Shown here one piece after another: positions 1-8,698 of a stretch of DNA of 43,453 nt. How positions within the stretch are numbered: position 1 is the stretch's first letter; the number at the start of each line of letters is the position of its first letter. Source of the stretch: Spirochaetales bacterium (lineage in GTDB: Bacteria > Spirochaetota > Spirochaetia > Sphaerochaetales > Sphaerochaetaceae); NCBI GenBank assembly GCA_017629575.1, contig JAGBWX010000019.1, forward strand, positions 1 to 43,453, in the 5' to 3' direction. The notes beneath the pieces are model-generated. The model saw nothing but the letters and a program-made list of their open reading frames with translations, was not told where the DNA came from and made no database searches. The position numbers were made by a program, and so were the translations under genes.

Positions 1-2
1 AG

Positions 3-1268
3 CTCAAGAGCGTTGAGGGGAATGTCATTACCCTCTCATGCCCATCTGAGTTCGCACTTAGAAATATTTCCAAGCAGAAAGAAGCAATCTGCAATACTTT
101 TTTAGATAAGCTTGATGGTGATTATAAGCTTCAGTTTGTAGTTGATAAAACACAGAAAAATACAACATCTACAGTTAAGCCAGCAACTAAGAAGACAACT
201 GAAAAAAAGGCCTCTGAGACAGTAAAAGTATCAAAAAATACCACATTAAATAAGAAATATACCATCGATAACTTTATCTCTGGAGATAACTCAACCCTTG
301 CTTACCAGTCTGCTAGAATCATTGCAATGAACCCTGGAACAAGCTTAAATCCATGCTTGATCTATGGCGGAGTAGGACTGGGAAAGACACATCTTCTACA
401 AGCTATTGGAAACTATATTGATGATATGAATCCTAAGAAAAAGATTATCTACGTAACTGCAGAATCTTTTACAAATGAATTTATCGCATCAATTGGAAGC
501 AATAACTCAAAGAACCAGTTCAAGCAGAAATACAGAAATGTTGATGTTCTTCTTTTGGACGATATCCACTTCTTGCAGAAGAAGGAATCAACACAGGAAG
601 AACTATTCCATATCTTCAATGAACTCTATGAAAACAACAACCAGATTGTTTTTACTTGTGACCGTCCTATAACAGAACTCACAGATATCACAGATAGACT
701 GAGAAGCAGATTTACAAGAGGATTCAACGTAGATCTCACACCACCTCAGTATGAGGTAAGAATGGCTATCGCAAAGCAGAAATGTAAGTCTCTAAGCCTC
801 AACATCCCTGATGAGACTCTAGACTTCATCTGCCAGTCAGTAAAGACAAACGTAAGAGATCTTGAGGGTGCTCTCACAACTGTAAATGCTGTTGCTTCAA
901 TCATCAATCAGCCTGCTTCAATTGAACTAGCTAAGGAACATTTGAAAAATATCATCATAGAGCCAATTCTCAATATCTCAAGCTATTCAATCGATGATGT
1001 ATTCACAACAACTGCAAACTACTTTAATGTCTCATTAATCGACATGAAGGGTAAGAGCAGAAGCAAGAACATACAGATTCCAAGACAGATTGCTACATAC
1101 ATAGCTTATAAGTATGGAAAGCATACTCAGTCAGATATCGGAAAGTATTTGGATAAAGACCATACAACCATTGGCTTTAACATTAACAAGATTGATTCTC
1201 TCCTTGAGACAGATGAAACTCTGCAGAAGACCATCAAAGACATAAAGGAGAAGATGGAAAGCAAATAA
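3..1268 (+). CDS. dnaA: Chromosomal replication initiator DnaA (5' truncated by window edge)
   Basis: AAA+ ATPase that binds DnaA boxes at oriC, opens the duplex and recruits the helicase. The reading frame is open from base 3, and the first ATG at 327 lies inside the conserved AAA+ domain, so the gene begins before the window. About 420 residues are visible and some tens at the N terminus are missing. Seen in order: part of domain I, a Lys/Thr-rich linker (bases 160-240), Walker A GGVGLGKT (about 366-389), Walker B LLLDDIHF (about 550-573), the sensor/arginine segment DRLRSRF (about 694), and the domain IV DnaA-box-binding signature DHTTIGF (about 1158-1178). It is followed by a DnaA-box-rich gap and dnaN, the classic origin arrangement. 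No other family fits. Confidence 0.97.
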   Translation, partial: LKSVEGNVITLSCPSEFALRNISKQKEAICNTFLDKLDGDYKLQFVVDKTQKNTTSTVKPATKKTTEKKASETVKVSKNTTLNKKYTIDNFISGDNSTLAYQSARIIAMNPGTSLNPCLIYGGVGLGKTHLLQAIGNYIDDMNPKKKIIYVTAESFTNEFIASIGSNNSKNQFKQKYRNVDVLLLDDIHFLQKKESTQEELFHIFNELYENNNQIVFTCDRPITELTDITDRLRSRFTRGFNVDLTPPQYEVRMAIAKQKCKSLSLNIPDETLDFICQSVKTNVRDLEGALTTVNAVASIINQPASIELAKEHLKNIIIEPILNISSYSIDDVFTTTANYFNVSLIDMKGKSRSKNIQIPRQIATYIAYKYGKHTQSDIGKYLDKDHTTIGFNINKIDSLLETDETLQKTIKDIKEKMESK

Positions 1269-1550
1269 AAAGTTTTCCACATATGGGGAAAAACCCTGTG
1301 GAAATGCTCTAATCTGATGTGGAAAAATGCTTCTTGATGGGGATAACCCAAAGAGAAGCATTTTTGTTTTTCACATTGATTTTTGAAAATGTGTAAAACT
1401 TTTGAGTTTTCCCCAGAGTTTTCCACATTCTATTTTCTTTACTTGAATAAAATTAAGTAAGTTTTTCACTTTTTATGTGACACTACTAATACTACTAATT
1501 TAATATTTATGATATTATTTAGTAATAGTAGAAAGAAGTGAGGAAAAATC
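1269..1550. other. oriC-like region 1 between dnaA and dnaN
   Basis: A gap of 282 bases without a gene. It carries DnaA-box-like 9-mers. TTTTCCACA occurs at 1273-1281 and 1419-1427 on the plus strand and at 1318-1326 on the minus strand. ATTTCCACA is at 1297-1305 (minus). Weaker forms are TTATCCCCA at 1338-1346 (minus), TTTTACACA at 1390-1398 (minus) and TTTTCCCCA at 1407-1415 (plus). The right part (about 1428-1535) is strongly A+T-rich. A dnaA-dnaN gap with this content is the usual place for a bacterial origin. It must also hold the dnaN promoter, which I could not pin down. Confidence 0.75.
1482..1531. repeat. DnaA-trio-like TAG/TAA triplet runs in oriC region 1
   Basis: The A+T-rich side of the dnaA-dnaN gap contains runs of TAG/TAA/TAT-type triplets. 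On the minus strand, complementing 1482-1498, it reads TTAGTAGTATTAGTAGT. On the plus strand, 1520-1531 reads TAGTAATAGTAG. Runs of this form next to DnaA boxes resemble the DnaA-trio element that guides DnaA onto single-stranded DNA in Bacillus subtilis. The resemblance is seen; the function is inferred, and such triplets can occur by chance in A+T-rich DNA. Confidence 0.4.
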
Positions 1551-2654
1551 ATGAAATTCATCTGTTCTTGCGATTCAATCAAACAGGAAATCGAATATGC
1601 GCTTAACTTCTCTTCACAGAGAAACTCATTAGCTATCACAAGCCATGTTCTTCTTGAAAATAATAATGACATGCTTACTATCAAGGCCACAGATCAGAAG
1701 ATGGGCTTTGTATCATCAATCCCAGTACAGACTATAGTTCCTGGTAAGACAACAGTTTTCTGCGATAAGCTTCTTGCAATTTTGAAGACTCTTCCAAGTT
1801 CTGATATCGAATTCAGCGAAGAGGACAAAAAGCTTACAATCAAGCCTATTGATGGAACACACATCAACGTTAACCTCAAGACAACAGACTATACAAAGTA
1901 TCCAGAGCTTATTGATGTAGATGAATCCCTCTATTTCTCACTTACTCAGAAGGATTTCAATGACATGGTCGATAAGACATCCTTCGCTGTATCAGAAGAT
2001 ACAACAAGATTCTTCCTTACTGGTGTTTACATCGAGAAGAAGGATGGCAAGCTTGCTATGGTTGCAACAGATGGAAGAAGACTTGCTTTCTGTCACAGAG
2101 CATTTGAGCAGGAAATCCCTGATTTCATTCCTGTAATCATTCCTGTAAAGTTCTTGCAGCTACTTAAGAATATTTCAAGTGGTGAAGGTGTATTCTCACT
2201 AGCTGTAACTCCAGCAAATGTCTTTGCTAAGATTGGCAGCAGAGTTATCTACTCAAATCTCATCTCTGGAAACTATCCTAACTATGCAAGAGTTATTCCT
2301 AAGGAGCTCAAATATGACTGCTCAATGAAAGTTTCTGATATGGAGAAGGCAATTTCTCTCATCTCTGTTCTTGTTGAGTCTAAGTCAAAGAGAATCTTCG
2401 TAGATCTCAATCCTGATGGTGTAATGGTGTCTGGTGAGAATAATGAATATGGTGACTCTAAGCAGATTATCTCCTGCGAATATACAGGACCAGAGGCTAA
2501 GATTTCCTTCAACTATAATCTTCTTCTCACACCTATCAAAAAGATTGACTGCGAATATTTCAAGATTTCATATAACACTCCATCACAGGCAATGGTAATC
2601 CTTCCTGAGCCAGAGAAAGATTATCTCTATGTCTTGATGCCAATGCAGGTATAA
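1551..2654 (+). CDS. dnaN: DNA polymerase III beta subunit (sliding clamp)
   Basis: Processivity clamp that encircles DNA and tethers the replicative polymerase. The 367 residues match the family's usual length (about 365-380) and show the three-fold repeated clamp fold without gaps. Recognisable stretches include the N-terminal 'LLENNNDMLTIKATD', the central 'FFLTGVYIEKKDGKLAMVATDGRRLA' region and the C-terminal ending 'YLYVLMPMQV', close to the standard VxPM(R/Q)-type end. The start is supported by GAGG at about 1540, seven to eight bases before ATG. Its stop overlaps the recF start by one base (TAATG), so the two genes are translationally coupled. Confidence 0.97.
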   Translation: MKFICSCDSIKQEIEYALNFSSQRNSLAITSHVLLENNNDMLTIKATDQKMGFVSSIPVQTIVPGKTTVFCDKLLAILKTLPSSDIEFSEEDKKLTIKPIDGTHINVNLKTTDYTKYPELIDVDESLYFSLTQKDFNDMVDKTSFAVSEDTTRFFLTGVYIEKKDGKLAMVATDGRRLAFCHRAFEQEIPDFIPVIIPVKFLQLLKNISSGEGVFSLAVTPANVFAKIGSRVIYSNLISGNYPNYARVIPKELKYDCSMKVSDMEKAISLISVLVESKSKRIFVDLNPDGVMVSGENNEYGDSKQIISCEYTGPEAKISFNYNLLLTPIKKIDCEYFKISYNTPSQAMVILPEPEKDYLYVLMPMQV

Positions 2655-3742
2655 TGCGTTTCATTGATCTTAATATCAGCGATTTTAGAAATATATCCTC
2701 TGCCTCAATTAATGTAGATGCAGAGGATATTGTTCTTACTGGCATAAATGGCCAAGGCAAGACCAATTTACTTGAGGCAATATATAATATTTGCTATGGA
2801 TCATCATTCAGAACGATATCCCCAAAAGATTGTATAAGGCACTCTCAAGATGGATTTAATCTAAAAGCTACCTTCATTAATGATTATAATGAAAGAGAAA
2901 TAATCAATGTTTCCTTTTACGACAACAAGAGAAAAATCTTAGTCAATGGAAAAGAAATAAAGGATAGAAAGGAACTTATTTATTCATTTCCTTGTATTGT
3001 CTTCTGTCATGAAGATATAGAATTCATCAAGGGAGAGCCTGAAAATCGCAGAAAATTCTTCGATCAGATGATGACTCTTTATTCACCAGTCTTCTTTGAT
3101 AATCTAAGATCTTACAGAGCTATTCTTGCCCAACGTAACGCTGCCATAAAGAACGAATCTTATGAACTTCTTTCTTTGTATAACGAACGTCTTGCTTATT
3201 ACGGGCTTGAAATAATGGCAGAAAGAACATCTGTTGTTTATGAATTCAATAAGATTTTTCCAGAAGGCTTTAAGAAAGTTTCTGGAACAGACTTGGATCT
3301 TAATATCGAATATATTCCTTCTTGGAAGAACTTCGGATCTGTTGATGAAATAGTATCTTATCTAGAAGAAACATCAGAAAGAGACATAAGGATGAGCACC
3401 ACTACAAGTGGCATCCACCGAGATAAGTTTGTAATACAGTCAGAAAATGGTCCATTTGCTTCAATTGGATCTACAGGACAGCTTAGATTATGCTCTCTCT
3501 TGTTTAGAATTTCAGAAGCTATCTATTTCACTCAAAAGACAGGTAAAAAGCCTATCTTATTGATTGATGATGTACTTCTTGAGCTTGATTCTGAGAAAAG
3601 AGTAAGACTTTTGAAGTTCCTGGATAATTATAGTCAGGCATTTTATACATTTCTTCCGTATGAAAGGTATTCTGAAAAGATGGAAAACGCTCTATATTAC
3701 ACGGTAGAGGAAGGAAATTTTATTCTTGATGAAAAAAATTAA
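2654..3742 (+). CDS. recF: DNA replication and repair protein RecF
   Basis: SMC-like ATPase that helps load RecA at single-strand gaps with RecO and RecR. The 362 residues carry Walker A GINGQGKT at residues 30-37, an ABC-type signature region 'SIGSTGQLRLCSL' and the Walker B segment 'ILLIDDVLLELDSEKR' near the C terminus. The signature has Leu-Arg where most RecF proteins have Gln-Arg (SxGQQR), a mild variation. The start overlaps the dnaN stop and no separate ribosome site is needed. The end overlaps the next gene by about 14-17 bases, continuing the operon. The dnaA-dnaN-recF order confirms the assignment. Confidence 0.95.
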   Translation: MRFIDLNISDFRNISSASINVDAEDIVLTGINGQGKTNLLEAIYNICYGSSFRTISPKDCIRHSQDGFNLKATFINDYNEREIINVSFYDNKRKILVNGKEIKDRKELIYSFPCIVFCHEDIEFIKGEPENRRKFFDQMMTLYSPVFFDNLRSYRAILAQRNAAIKNESYELLSLYNERLAYYGLEIMAERTSVVYEFNKIFPEGFKKVSGTDLDLNIEYIPSWKNFGSVDEIVSYLEETSERDIRMSTTTSGIHRDKFVIQSENGPFASIGSTGQLRLCSLLFRISEAIYFTQKTGKKPILLIDDVLLELDSEKRVRLLKFLDNYSQAFYTFLPYERYSEKMENALYYTVEEGNFILDEKN

Positions 3743-4022
3743 GGTAAAAACATTATCAGAAGAACTTCAGTCTTTTTTTGATAATAATCCTGAAAAATAT
3801 GCAAAAATTAGTATGCTGCAAGCCTGGCCAGCAATAGCAGGCCCCCAGTTATCTGCTGTTACAGAGCTCAAAAGCACTACAGATGGTGTTCTTACTGTTT
3901 TTACTACTTCAGCATCCGCTAAAAGTCTTTTATTAATGCGAAAGGAACAAATAATTAGAGATTTCAATAAAATGTTTCCAGATGCGAAAATAAACAGAAT
4001 TCTAATAACAAAAAGGGCTTGA
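3729..4022 (+). CDS. DUF721 (DciA-family) protein, probable helicase-loading partner
   Basis: Small protein of 97 residues from ATG 3729; an in-frame TTG at 3726 sits one codon earlier and is equally possible. A GAGGAAGGA ribosome site lies 10-13 bases upstream. It has the DUF721 pattern: an N-terminal helical part containing '[17 protein letters not shown]' (the W-x-x-(I/V)-(A/V)-G core), then a beta-rich part with '[28 protein letters not shown]'. DUF721 is the DciA family, which assists loading of the replicative helicase DnaB in bacteria that lack DnaC or DnaI. Its overlap with recF and position after dnaA-dnaN fit that role, and the same order occurs in treponemes. The family call is fairly safe; the exact role here is inferred. 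Confidence 0.8.
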   Translation: MKKIKVKTLSEELQSFFDNNPEKYAKISMLQAWPAIAGPQLSAVTELKSTTDGVLTVFTTSASAKSLLLMRKEQIIRDFNKMFPDAKINRILITKRA

Positions 4023-4047
4023 CCTCGATATCTCAACTCGTTACACT
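4019..4047 (+). promoter_or_regulatory. Sigma-70-type promoter of the rpmH operon
   Basis: TTGACC (4019-4024), a 17-base spacer, and TACACT (4042-4047). It overlaps the last codons of the DUF721 gene and precedes rpmH by 72 bases. Here the 5' leader is of normal length and rpmH has a Shine-Dalgarno, unlike the leaderless-type promoters elsewhere in the window. Confidence 0.65.
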
Positions 4048-4119
4048 TTCGTATTGGGTCTTAGTGTCCCAAAAAACTGTAAAATTACCGCTTTTATAGC
4101 GTTGAAATTGGAGTATACC

Positions 4120-4287
4120 ATGAGTTACAAGGGTAAGAGAACTTATCAGCCAAGTAAGATGAAGAGAACTAGAAAGTTCGGCTTCCGCGCAAGAATGGCA
4201 ACCAAGGGTGGCCGCAAGGTACTTGCTCGTCGTAGAGCTAAGGGCAGATACAGCCTTACAGTAAGCGATGAGAAGAAGCCTTACTAA
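4120..4287 (+). CDS. rpmH: 50S ribosomal protein L34
   Basis: A very basic 55-residue ribosomal protein of the large subunit. It carries the full L34 signature: '[23 protein letters not shown]', then [14 protein letters not shown]. The ATG at 4120 is preceded by TTGGAG six bases upstream. It gives a product four residues longer at the N terminus than the common MKRTYQPS start, and about 10 longer at the C terminus. Longer in-frame starts (4054) would run into the probable leader. rnpA starts inside its 3' end, the near-universal rpmH-rnpA overlap. Confidence 0.96.
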   Translation: MSYKGKRTYQPSKMKRTRKFGFRARMATKGGRKVLARRRAKGRYSLTVSDEKKPY

Positions 4288-4627
4288 GACCGAAATCATC
4301 AGAAAAAAAACGGAAATTAATCGCATCTTCAGTGAAGGAGTCTCTTGTTCTTCATCTGGGATGCGATTAATTAGTCTTAGGAACAATCTAGGCTACGACC
4401 GTATTATCGTTATTCCAGCTAAACACTTCGGTCGCGCAGTGGACAGAAATCAGGTCAGAAGACGCGCAAAAGAAGTATTCAGGAATTATGAGGGACGTCA
4501 TTACGGCCCAGATTGCAAAGACAAATCAAAAGATTATGTCTTAGTCGTGTATCCTGGAAAGGTTTCTGATTATTCCTTGCTTGAGTCAGGACTTATTAAG
4601 CTTCTTGACAGGTCTAACCAGAAATAG
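4268..4627 (+). CDS. rnpA: Ribonuclease P protein component
   Basis: Protein subunit of RNase P, which helps the catalytic RNA remove 5' leaders from pre-tRNAs. The 119 residues include the RNR motif region [10 protein letters not shown] (60-69) and the N-terminal '[21 protein letters not shown]' typical of the family. It overlaps rpmH by 20 bases in another frame, so expression is coupled. No yidD follows, although that gene often lies between rnpA and yidC; here yidC comes directly after an 81-base gap. Confidence 0.93.
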   Translation: MRRSLTKTEIIRKKTEINRIFSEGVSCSSSGMRLISLRNNLGYDRIIVIPAKHFGRAVDRNQVRRRAKEVFRNYEGRHYGPDCKDKSKDYVLVVYPGKVSDYSLLESGLIKLLDRSNQK

Positions 4628-4708
4628 CTCCTTTTTCCTCATCAGCAGAGTTTCCTATTCCAGCTTTCCAAGGTACATAAAGAAGTAAATCAAATCAGGA
4701 GTTTTAAG

Positions 4709-6499
4709 TTGGATAGGAATACTATCATTGCAATTATTCTCTGTACAATCGTTATTTCTGTCGGAATGACAATACAGACAGCTTTCTTTGCTCCAGAAGT
4801 CCCAACTGCAGATGCAGCTATTGCTTCTACAGAAGTTAATGGCACAGAAGGTACTGTAAGTGCATTAAAGGGTGAAATCTTCAGAGCAACCGGTAGGGAT
4901 GGACCAGCAGATCCATTTAGTGTATCAAACGAAGCATTGAATATCACATTCAATCCTGCTGGCGGTACAATCACTTCAATCAAGACAAATAAGCATCTCG
5001 ACAAGGGTGAACCAGTAGAGCTTCTCCTTCATGATGATACTGATCTTAGTTCTTTCATGCTTTATGCAGGAGCTACCAAGAATCAGCCAATTGATGATAT
5101 TTTCTCATACACAATCAGCACAAAGACAGTTAGTGGCAGAGGTGAAATCACTCAGGTAACATTTACTAGAGATTTCGAAATTGCCGAAACTGGCGAAAAG
5201 TTCACAATCATCAAGAATTATGCAATTCCAATGTCTGATGAATACATGATTCAGCTTGCTGTAACTGTAAAGACTCCAGATGGAAGCATTATTCCTCTTG
5301 ATGAAAATACAAGCATGTACACAATCTCTGTTGGTCCACAGGTTGGTCCTTCATTTGTATCCCTTTCAAGCAACTATGATTACAGAAGAGTAATCTATAA
5401 GGCTGAAAAGGAATCAAATAAGAAGATTGTAAAGTATGACAATAAAGGTGATTTCTCATATTCAAAGAAGCCTGTTGAATGGATGGGGGTAACTGGCAAG
5501 TATTTTGCATACCTCCTTATTCCAGAGACAGACTCAATCATCTCATCAATTTCATCAACTCAGGAAACAGCAGAAACTGGAATTACTCAGAAGAACAATA
5601 TCTATATGACTAGAGTTGCTTCAAATAGTGATTCTGTTACAGATATCTATTCATTCTATGCTGGTCCTCAGTTGGCAAAGAATCTCGGTATTTACGATAA
5701 TTCTAAGGACAATATCTTTGGTCTCTCAGATCATAACCTGAAGAAGGCTCTCGATGTTTCATGGCTCAGCTGGCTTGAAAACATTCTTAAGTTTGTCCTT
5801 GGTGTGTTCTATATGATCGTTCCTAACTATGGTGTTGCTATCATTCTGTGCACAATTCTCGTAAAGCTTCTTCTTATTCCAATCTCAAAGAAGGGTCTCG
5901 ATTCAACTGCAAAGATGAGTGCGCTCGGACCTAAGATGGAAGAGATTAAGACAAAGTACGCTGATGATCCTGCAGCTCAGAACGCTGCTATGACAAAGCT
6001 TTATCAGGAAGAGAAGATCAACCCAATGGGTTCATGTCTCCCAATGCTTATCCAGTTCCCAATCTTCATTGCTCTCTATGGTCTCTTGAATAAGAACTTT
6101 GATCTCAGAGGTGCTATGTTCATCCCAGGCTGGATTCCAGATCTCTCACTTCCAGATACAGTTGCAACAATTCCATTCAATATTCCATTGATTGGAAATA
6201 GCATCCATCTTCTTCCAATCATCTATACAGTATCGATGATTTACTCAATGAAGATTACCCAGACAACAACTACACAGAGCCAGAAGGGTATGATGTGGTT
6301 CATGACATATGGCATGCCAATTATGTTCTTCTTCGTAATGTACAATGCACCATCTGGTCTCCTTCTCTATTGGTCAATCACAAACTTCATTAGTATCATC
6401 CAGCAGCTATGGACAAATAAGAAGAAGAGTAAGGCTTACTCTGATGAGATTAAGGCTAAGGATGAAGCCAAGAAGGCATCAAAGAAGAAAAGACGTTAA
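4709..6499 (+). CDS. yidC: Membrane protein insertase YidC
   Basis: Inserts and folds inner-membrane proteins, alone or with SecYEG. The 596 residues have the Gram-negative YidC layout: an N-terminal membrane anchor (about residues 5-27), a long periplasmic domain (to about 345), then a five-helix core. The core includes 'SCLPMLIQFPIFIALYGLL' and the conserved 'NAPSGLLLYWSITNFISIIQQ', followed by a Lys-rich cytoplasmic tail. The start is TTG at 4709, supported by AGGAG at 4697-4701 with a seven-base gap; no suitable ATG is near. The large periplasmic domain indicates a double-membrane cell. jag follows 15 bases downstream. Confidence 0.96.
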   Translation: MDRNTIIAIILCTIVISVGMTIQTAFFAPEVPTADAAIASTEVNGTEGTVSALKGEIFRATGRDGPADPFSVSNEALNITFNPAGGTITSIKTNKHLDKGEPVELLLHDDTDLSSFMLYAGATKNQPIDDIFSYTISTKTVSGRGEITQVTFTRDFEIAETGEKFTIIKNYAIPMSDEYMIQLAVTVKTPDGSIIPLDENTSMYTISVGPQVGPSFVSLSSNYDYRRVIYKAEKESNKKIVKYDNKGDFSYSKKPVEWMGVTGKYFAYLLIPETDSIISSISSTQETAETGITQKNNIYMTRVASNSDSVTDIYSFYAGPQLAKNLGIYDNSKDNIFGLSDHNLKKALDVSWLSWLENILKFVLGVFYMIVPNYGVAIILCTILVKLLLIPISKKGLDSTAKMSALGPKMEEIKTKYADDPAAQNAAMTKLYQEEKINPMGSCLPMLIQFPIFIALYGLLNKNFDLRGAMFIPGWIPDLSLPDTVATIPFNIPLIGNSIHLLPIIYTVSMIYSMKITQTTTTQSQKGMMWFMTYGMPIMFFFVMYNAPSGLLLYWSITNFISIIQQLWTNKKKSKAYSDEIKAKDEAKKASKKKRR

Positions 6500-6514
6500 G
6501 AGGTATATATAATT

Positions 6515-7186
6515 ATGTTTAGAGATTTTGATGGCAGAACAGAAGAAGAAGCCAGAAATAAAGCCATAGAAGAACTCGGTCTTGAGGATAATGATTTCGA
6601 TGTAGAGATTCTTGAGAATGTTAAGAAGTCTCTTTTCAAGAAGCCATATGTTAAGATTCGCGTTTACTATGGAAACGAAGATGAAGAAGAAACAGTAATG
6701 GAGACAGTTCCATCAGTTGAAAATCTTCACGCAGAAAGCAACATTGAAGAAAAGGTAATCGAGTTTGTAGATACTCTTATCCAGAAGATGGGATACGAAG
6801 GCAAAGCTTCTATCAACTTCAGAAGAGAAAGCAAGCTTGGCATCAATATCGAGAGTGCAGATTCTTCAATTCTCATCGGTAGAAAGGGCAAGAACCTTGA
6901 TGCTATCCAGCTCATCGTTAATGTATATGCAGGCAACCTTGATCCAGACATGAAGGTAGTAATCGATTCAGAGAACTACAGAATGAGACATGAGGAGCAG
7001 ATTATCCGCAATGCATATAAGACAGCAGAGCAGGTAAAGAGAAGCGGAAGATCAAAGCTTCTCGATCCAATGAACCCATTCGAAAGAAGACTTGTTCATA
7101 CAGCTTTGAATGATATCGAAGGCGTAGATACAAAGTCAGAGGGCGATGGCCTATATAAGCAGGTAAGAATCATACCTGTTAAGTAA
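6515..7186 (+). CDS. jag: Jag/KhpB (EloR)-type RNA-binding protein
   Basis: A 223-residue protein with the three Jag parts. The N-terminal Jag_N domain (about 1-50) reads 'GRTEEEARNKAIEELGLEDNDFDVEIL', followed by an acidic linker. The central KH domain has the GRKGKNLDA loop. The C-terminal R3H domain contains 'LDPMNPFERRLVHTALND'. KhpB/EloR proteins bind RNA and influence cell elongation and sRNA function in Firmicutes; the role in spirochaetes is not settled. Location directly after yidC is conserved across phyla. An AAGAGG ribosome site lies 11 bases before ATG. A strong terminator ends the operon. Confidence 0.93.
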   Translation: MFRDFDGRTEEEARNKAIEELGLEDNDFDVEILENVKKSLFKKPYVKIRVYYGNEDEEETVMETVPSVENLHAESNIEEKVIEFVDTLIQKMGYEGKASINFRRESKLGINIESADSSILIGRKGKNLDAIQLIVNVYAGNLDPDMKVVIDSENYRMRHEEQIIRNAYKTAEQVKRSGRSKLLDPMNPFERRLVHTALNDIEGVDTKSEGDGLYKQVRIIPVK

Positions 7187-7192
7187 TTAGAG

Positions 7193-7217
7193 AGAGCCTG
7201 GAAACAGGCTCTTTTTT
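7193..7217 (+). terminator. Intrinsic terminator after jag
   Basis: AGAGCCTG (7193-7200), GAAA tetraloop, CAGGCTCT (7205-7212), then a run of T to 7217. It ends only 11 bases before the MATE start codon, so the MATE Shine-Dalgarno (GGAG) lies directly behind the hairpin. Confidence 0.85.
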
Positions 7218-7228
7218 ATGGAGTATAT

Positions 7229-8572
7229 ATGGCAATAGTAAAGATGACAGAAGGAAAGATATTTTCACCTCTCTTTTCCTATTCTTTGTCATTAGTTATA
7301 GGTAATTTATTTCAGCTTGCATACAATGCAGTGGATTCAATTATTGTAGGACAGTTTATTGGCAAAGAAGCTCTTGCTGCTGTAGGTACAGCCAGCCCTG
7401 TGATGAATATTGTAATTTTGGGCATTTCTGGAATTTGCATTGGTGCTTCAGTTCTTATGAGCAACTTCTTTGGTGCAGGCAGAGAAGACATGCTGAGAAA
7501 AGAGATGGCTACTACATCTGTATTTGGTCTTCTATTCTCTGTTTCCATCGCTATTTTAGGTGCAATCTTTACACCAGCATTGGTAAGAGCTTTAAAGGTT
7601 CCAGAAAATATTCAAGGCATCACAATTCTATATCTTAGGATAGTATTCTTTGGTTCTCCATTTACATATTTCTATAATGCTCTTTCATCTGCAATGAAGA
7701 GTGTTGGAGATTCAAAGACTCCATTGAAGTTTCTTGCTTTCTCATCTGTTTTGAATATGAGCCTTGATATTATTCTCATTGGCTTCTTTGGCTTTGGAAT
7801 TGTTTGCAGTGCTGTAACGACTGTTGTTGCACAAGGTGCCTCAGCTATACTTTGCATTATTTACGTATATAAGAAGATTCCTATTCTAAGTCTTTCTGCT
7901 AGAGAATTCAGAATAGACGGTGAGCTTTTGAAGAAGACTCTGAGCTTTGGTGGTATTACTGCTCTTCAGCAGTCAGTTCAGCCAATTTGCAAGCTTTTGA
8001 TCCAGGGAGCGGTAAATACATTAGGCGTTGATGTAATGGCAGCTTTCAATGCCGTAACTAGAGTAGATGACTTTGCATATACTCCAGAACAGAGCATTGC
8101 TCAGGGAATTACGACATTTGTAGCTCAGAATGAAGGCGCAGGCAAGAGAGATAGAGTTGTCAAAGGCTTTAGAAGAGGCCTTATTCTCGAGGTTCTATAT
8201 TGGGTATTTATCTGCATTTTCTCATTTACATTCAGATATAGAATTATGGGATTATTTATCTCAGATAAAACATCTCCAATGATCAGTGAAGGGGCAAGCT
8301 ATCTTGCATTGATGGCATTTTTATATATCTTCCCTGCATTCACAAATGGAATTCAGGGCTTCTTCAGAGGCCTCGGAAAGATGAAGATCACACTTCTTTG
8401 CACAACCATTCAGGCTTGCTTGAGAGTTATCTTCGTATATATTCTCATTGGCAGACTTGGAATAGAGAGTGTAGCTATATCTAGTATGATTGGCTGGATT
8501 GCAATGCTCCTAGTGGAAGTTCCTTTGTACTTCAGTTACAAGAAAAAAAATATTGCAAAAACAGTGTCTTAA
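7229..8572 (+). CDS. MATE-family efflux transporter
   Basis: Na+- or H+-driven exporter of the MATE/NorM type, 447 residues with about 12 membrane helices. Recognisable family features are the N-terminal 'LFSYSLSLVIGNLFQLAYNAVDSIIVGQFIGKEALAAVG' and the matching mid-protein stretch near 'VNTLGVDVMAAFNAVTRVDDFA', which mark the two six-helix halves. The substrate cannot be read from the sequence (drugs or metabolites). The ATG at 7229 has GGAG six bases upstream. It stands alone between the jag terminator and the perR promoter, so its own promoter must overlap the jag 3' end, or it depends on read-through. Confidence 0.88.
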   Translation: MAIVKMTEGKIFSPLFSYSLSLVIGNLFQLAYNAVDSIIVGQFIGKEALAAVGTASPVMNIVILGISGICIGASVLMSNFFGAGREDMLRKEMATTSVFGLLFSVSIAILGAIFTPALVRALKVPENIQGITILYLRIVFFGSPFTYFYNALSSAMKSVGDSKTPLKFLAFSSVLNMSLDIILIGFFGFGIVCSAVTTVVAQGASAILCIIYVYKKIPILSLSAREFRIDGELLKKTLSFGGITALQQSVQPICKLLIQGAVNTLGVDVMAAFNAVTRVDDFAYTPEQSIAQGITTFVAQNEGAGKRDRVVKGFRRGLILEVLYWVFICIFSFTFRYRIMGLFISDKTSPMISEGASYLALMAFLYIFPAFTNGIQGFFRGLGKMKITLLCTTIQACLRVIFVYILIGRLGIESVAISSMIGWIAMLLVEVPLYFSYKKKNIAKTVS

Positions 8573-8635
8573 ACATTTACTAATAGCCTTTTAAGAATTA
8601 ATTTTTCTTAATAGAATAATTTTTGTAGAAATTTG

Positions 8636-8683
8636 TTGACTTATTAAATTAATAGTAATAACATACAAATAATACTGATTATT
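8636..8683 (+). promoter_or_regulatory. Probable perR promoter and Fur/PerR-type operator
   Basis: TTGACT (8636-8641), 17 bases, TAACAT (8659-8664). Just downstream is an inverted repeat AATAAT-ACTG-ATTATT (8668-8683). Its position and A+T-rich form suit binding by the Fur/PerR regulator encoded next, i.e. autoregulation. The remaining part of the 126-base gap holds only A+T-rich sequence. Confidence 0.5.
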
Positions 8684-8698
8684 ATTAAAAGGAATTAT

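Noticed and set aside
1127-1426. Minus-strand ORFs overlapping the end of dnaA and the oriC gap
   Set aside because: Antisense to dnaA domain IV and made of DnaA-box sequence; no start signals.
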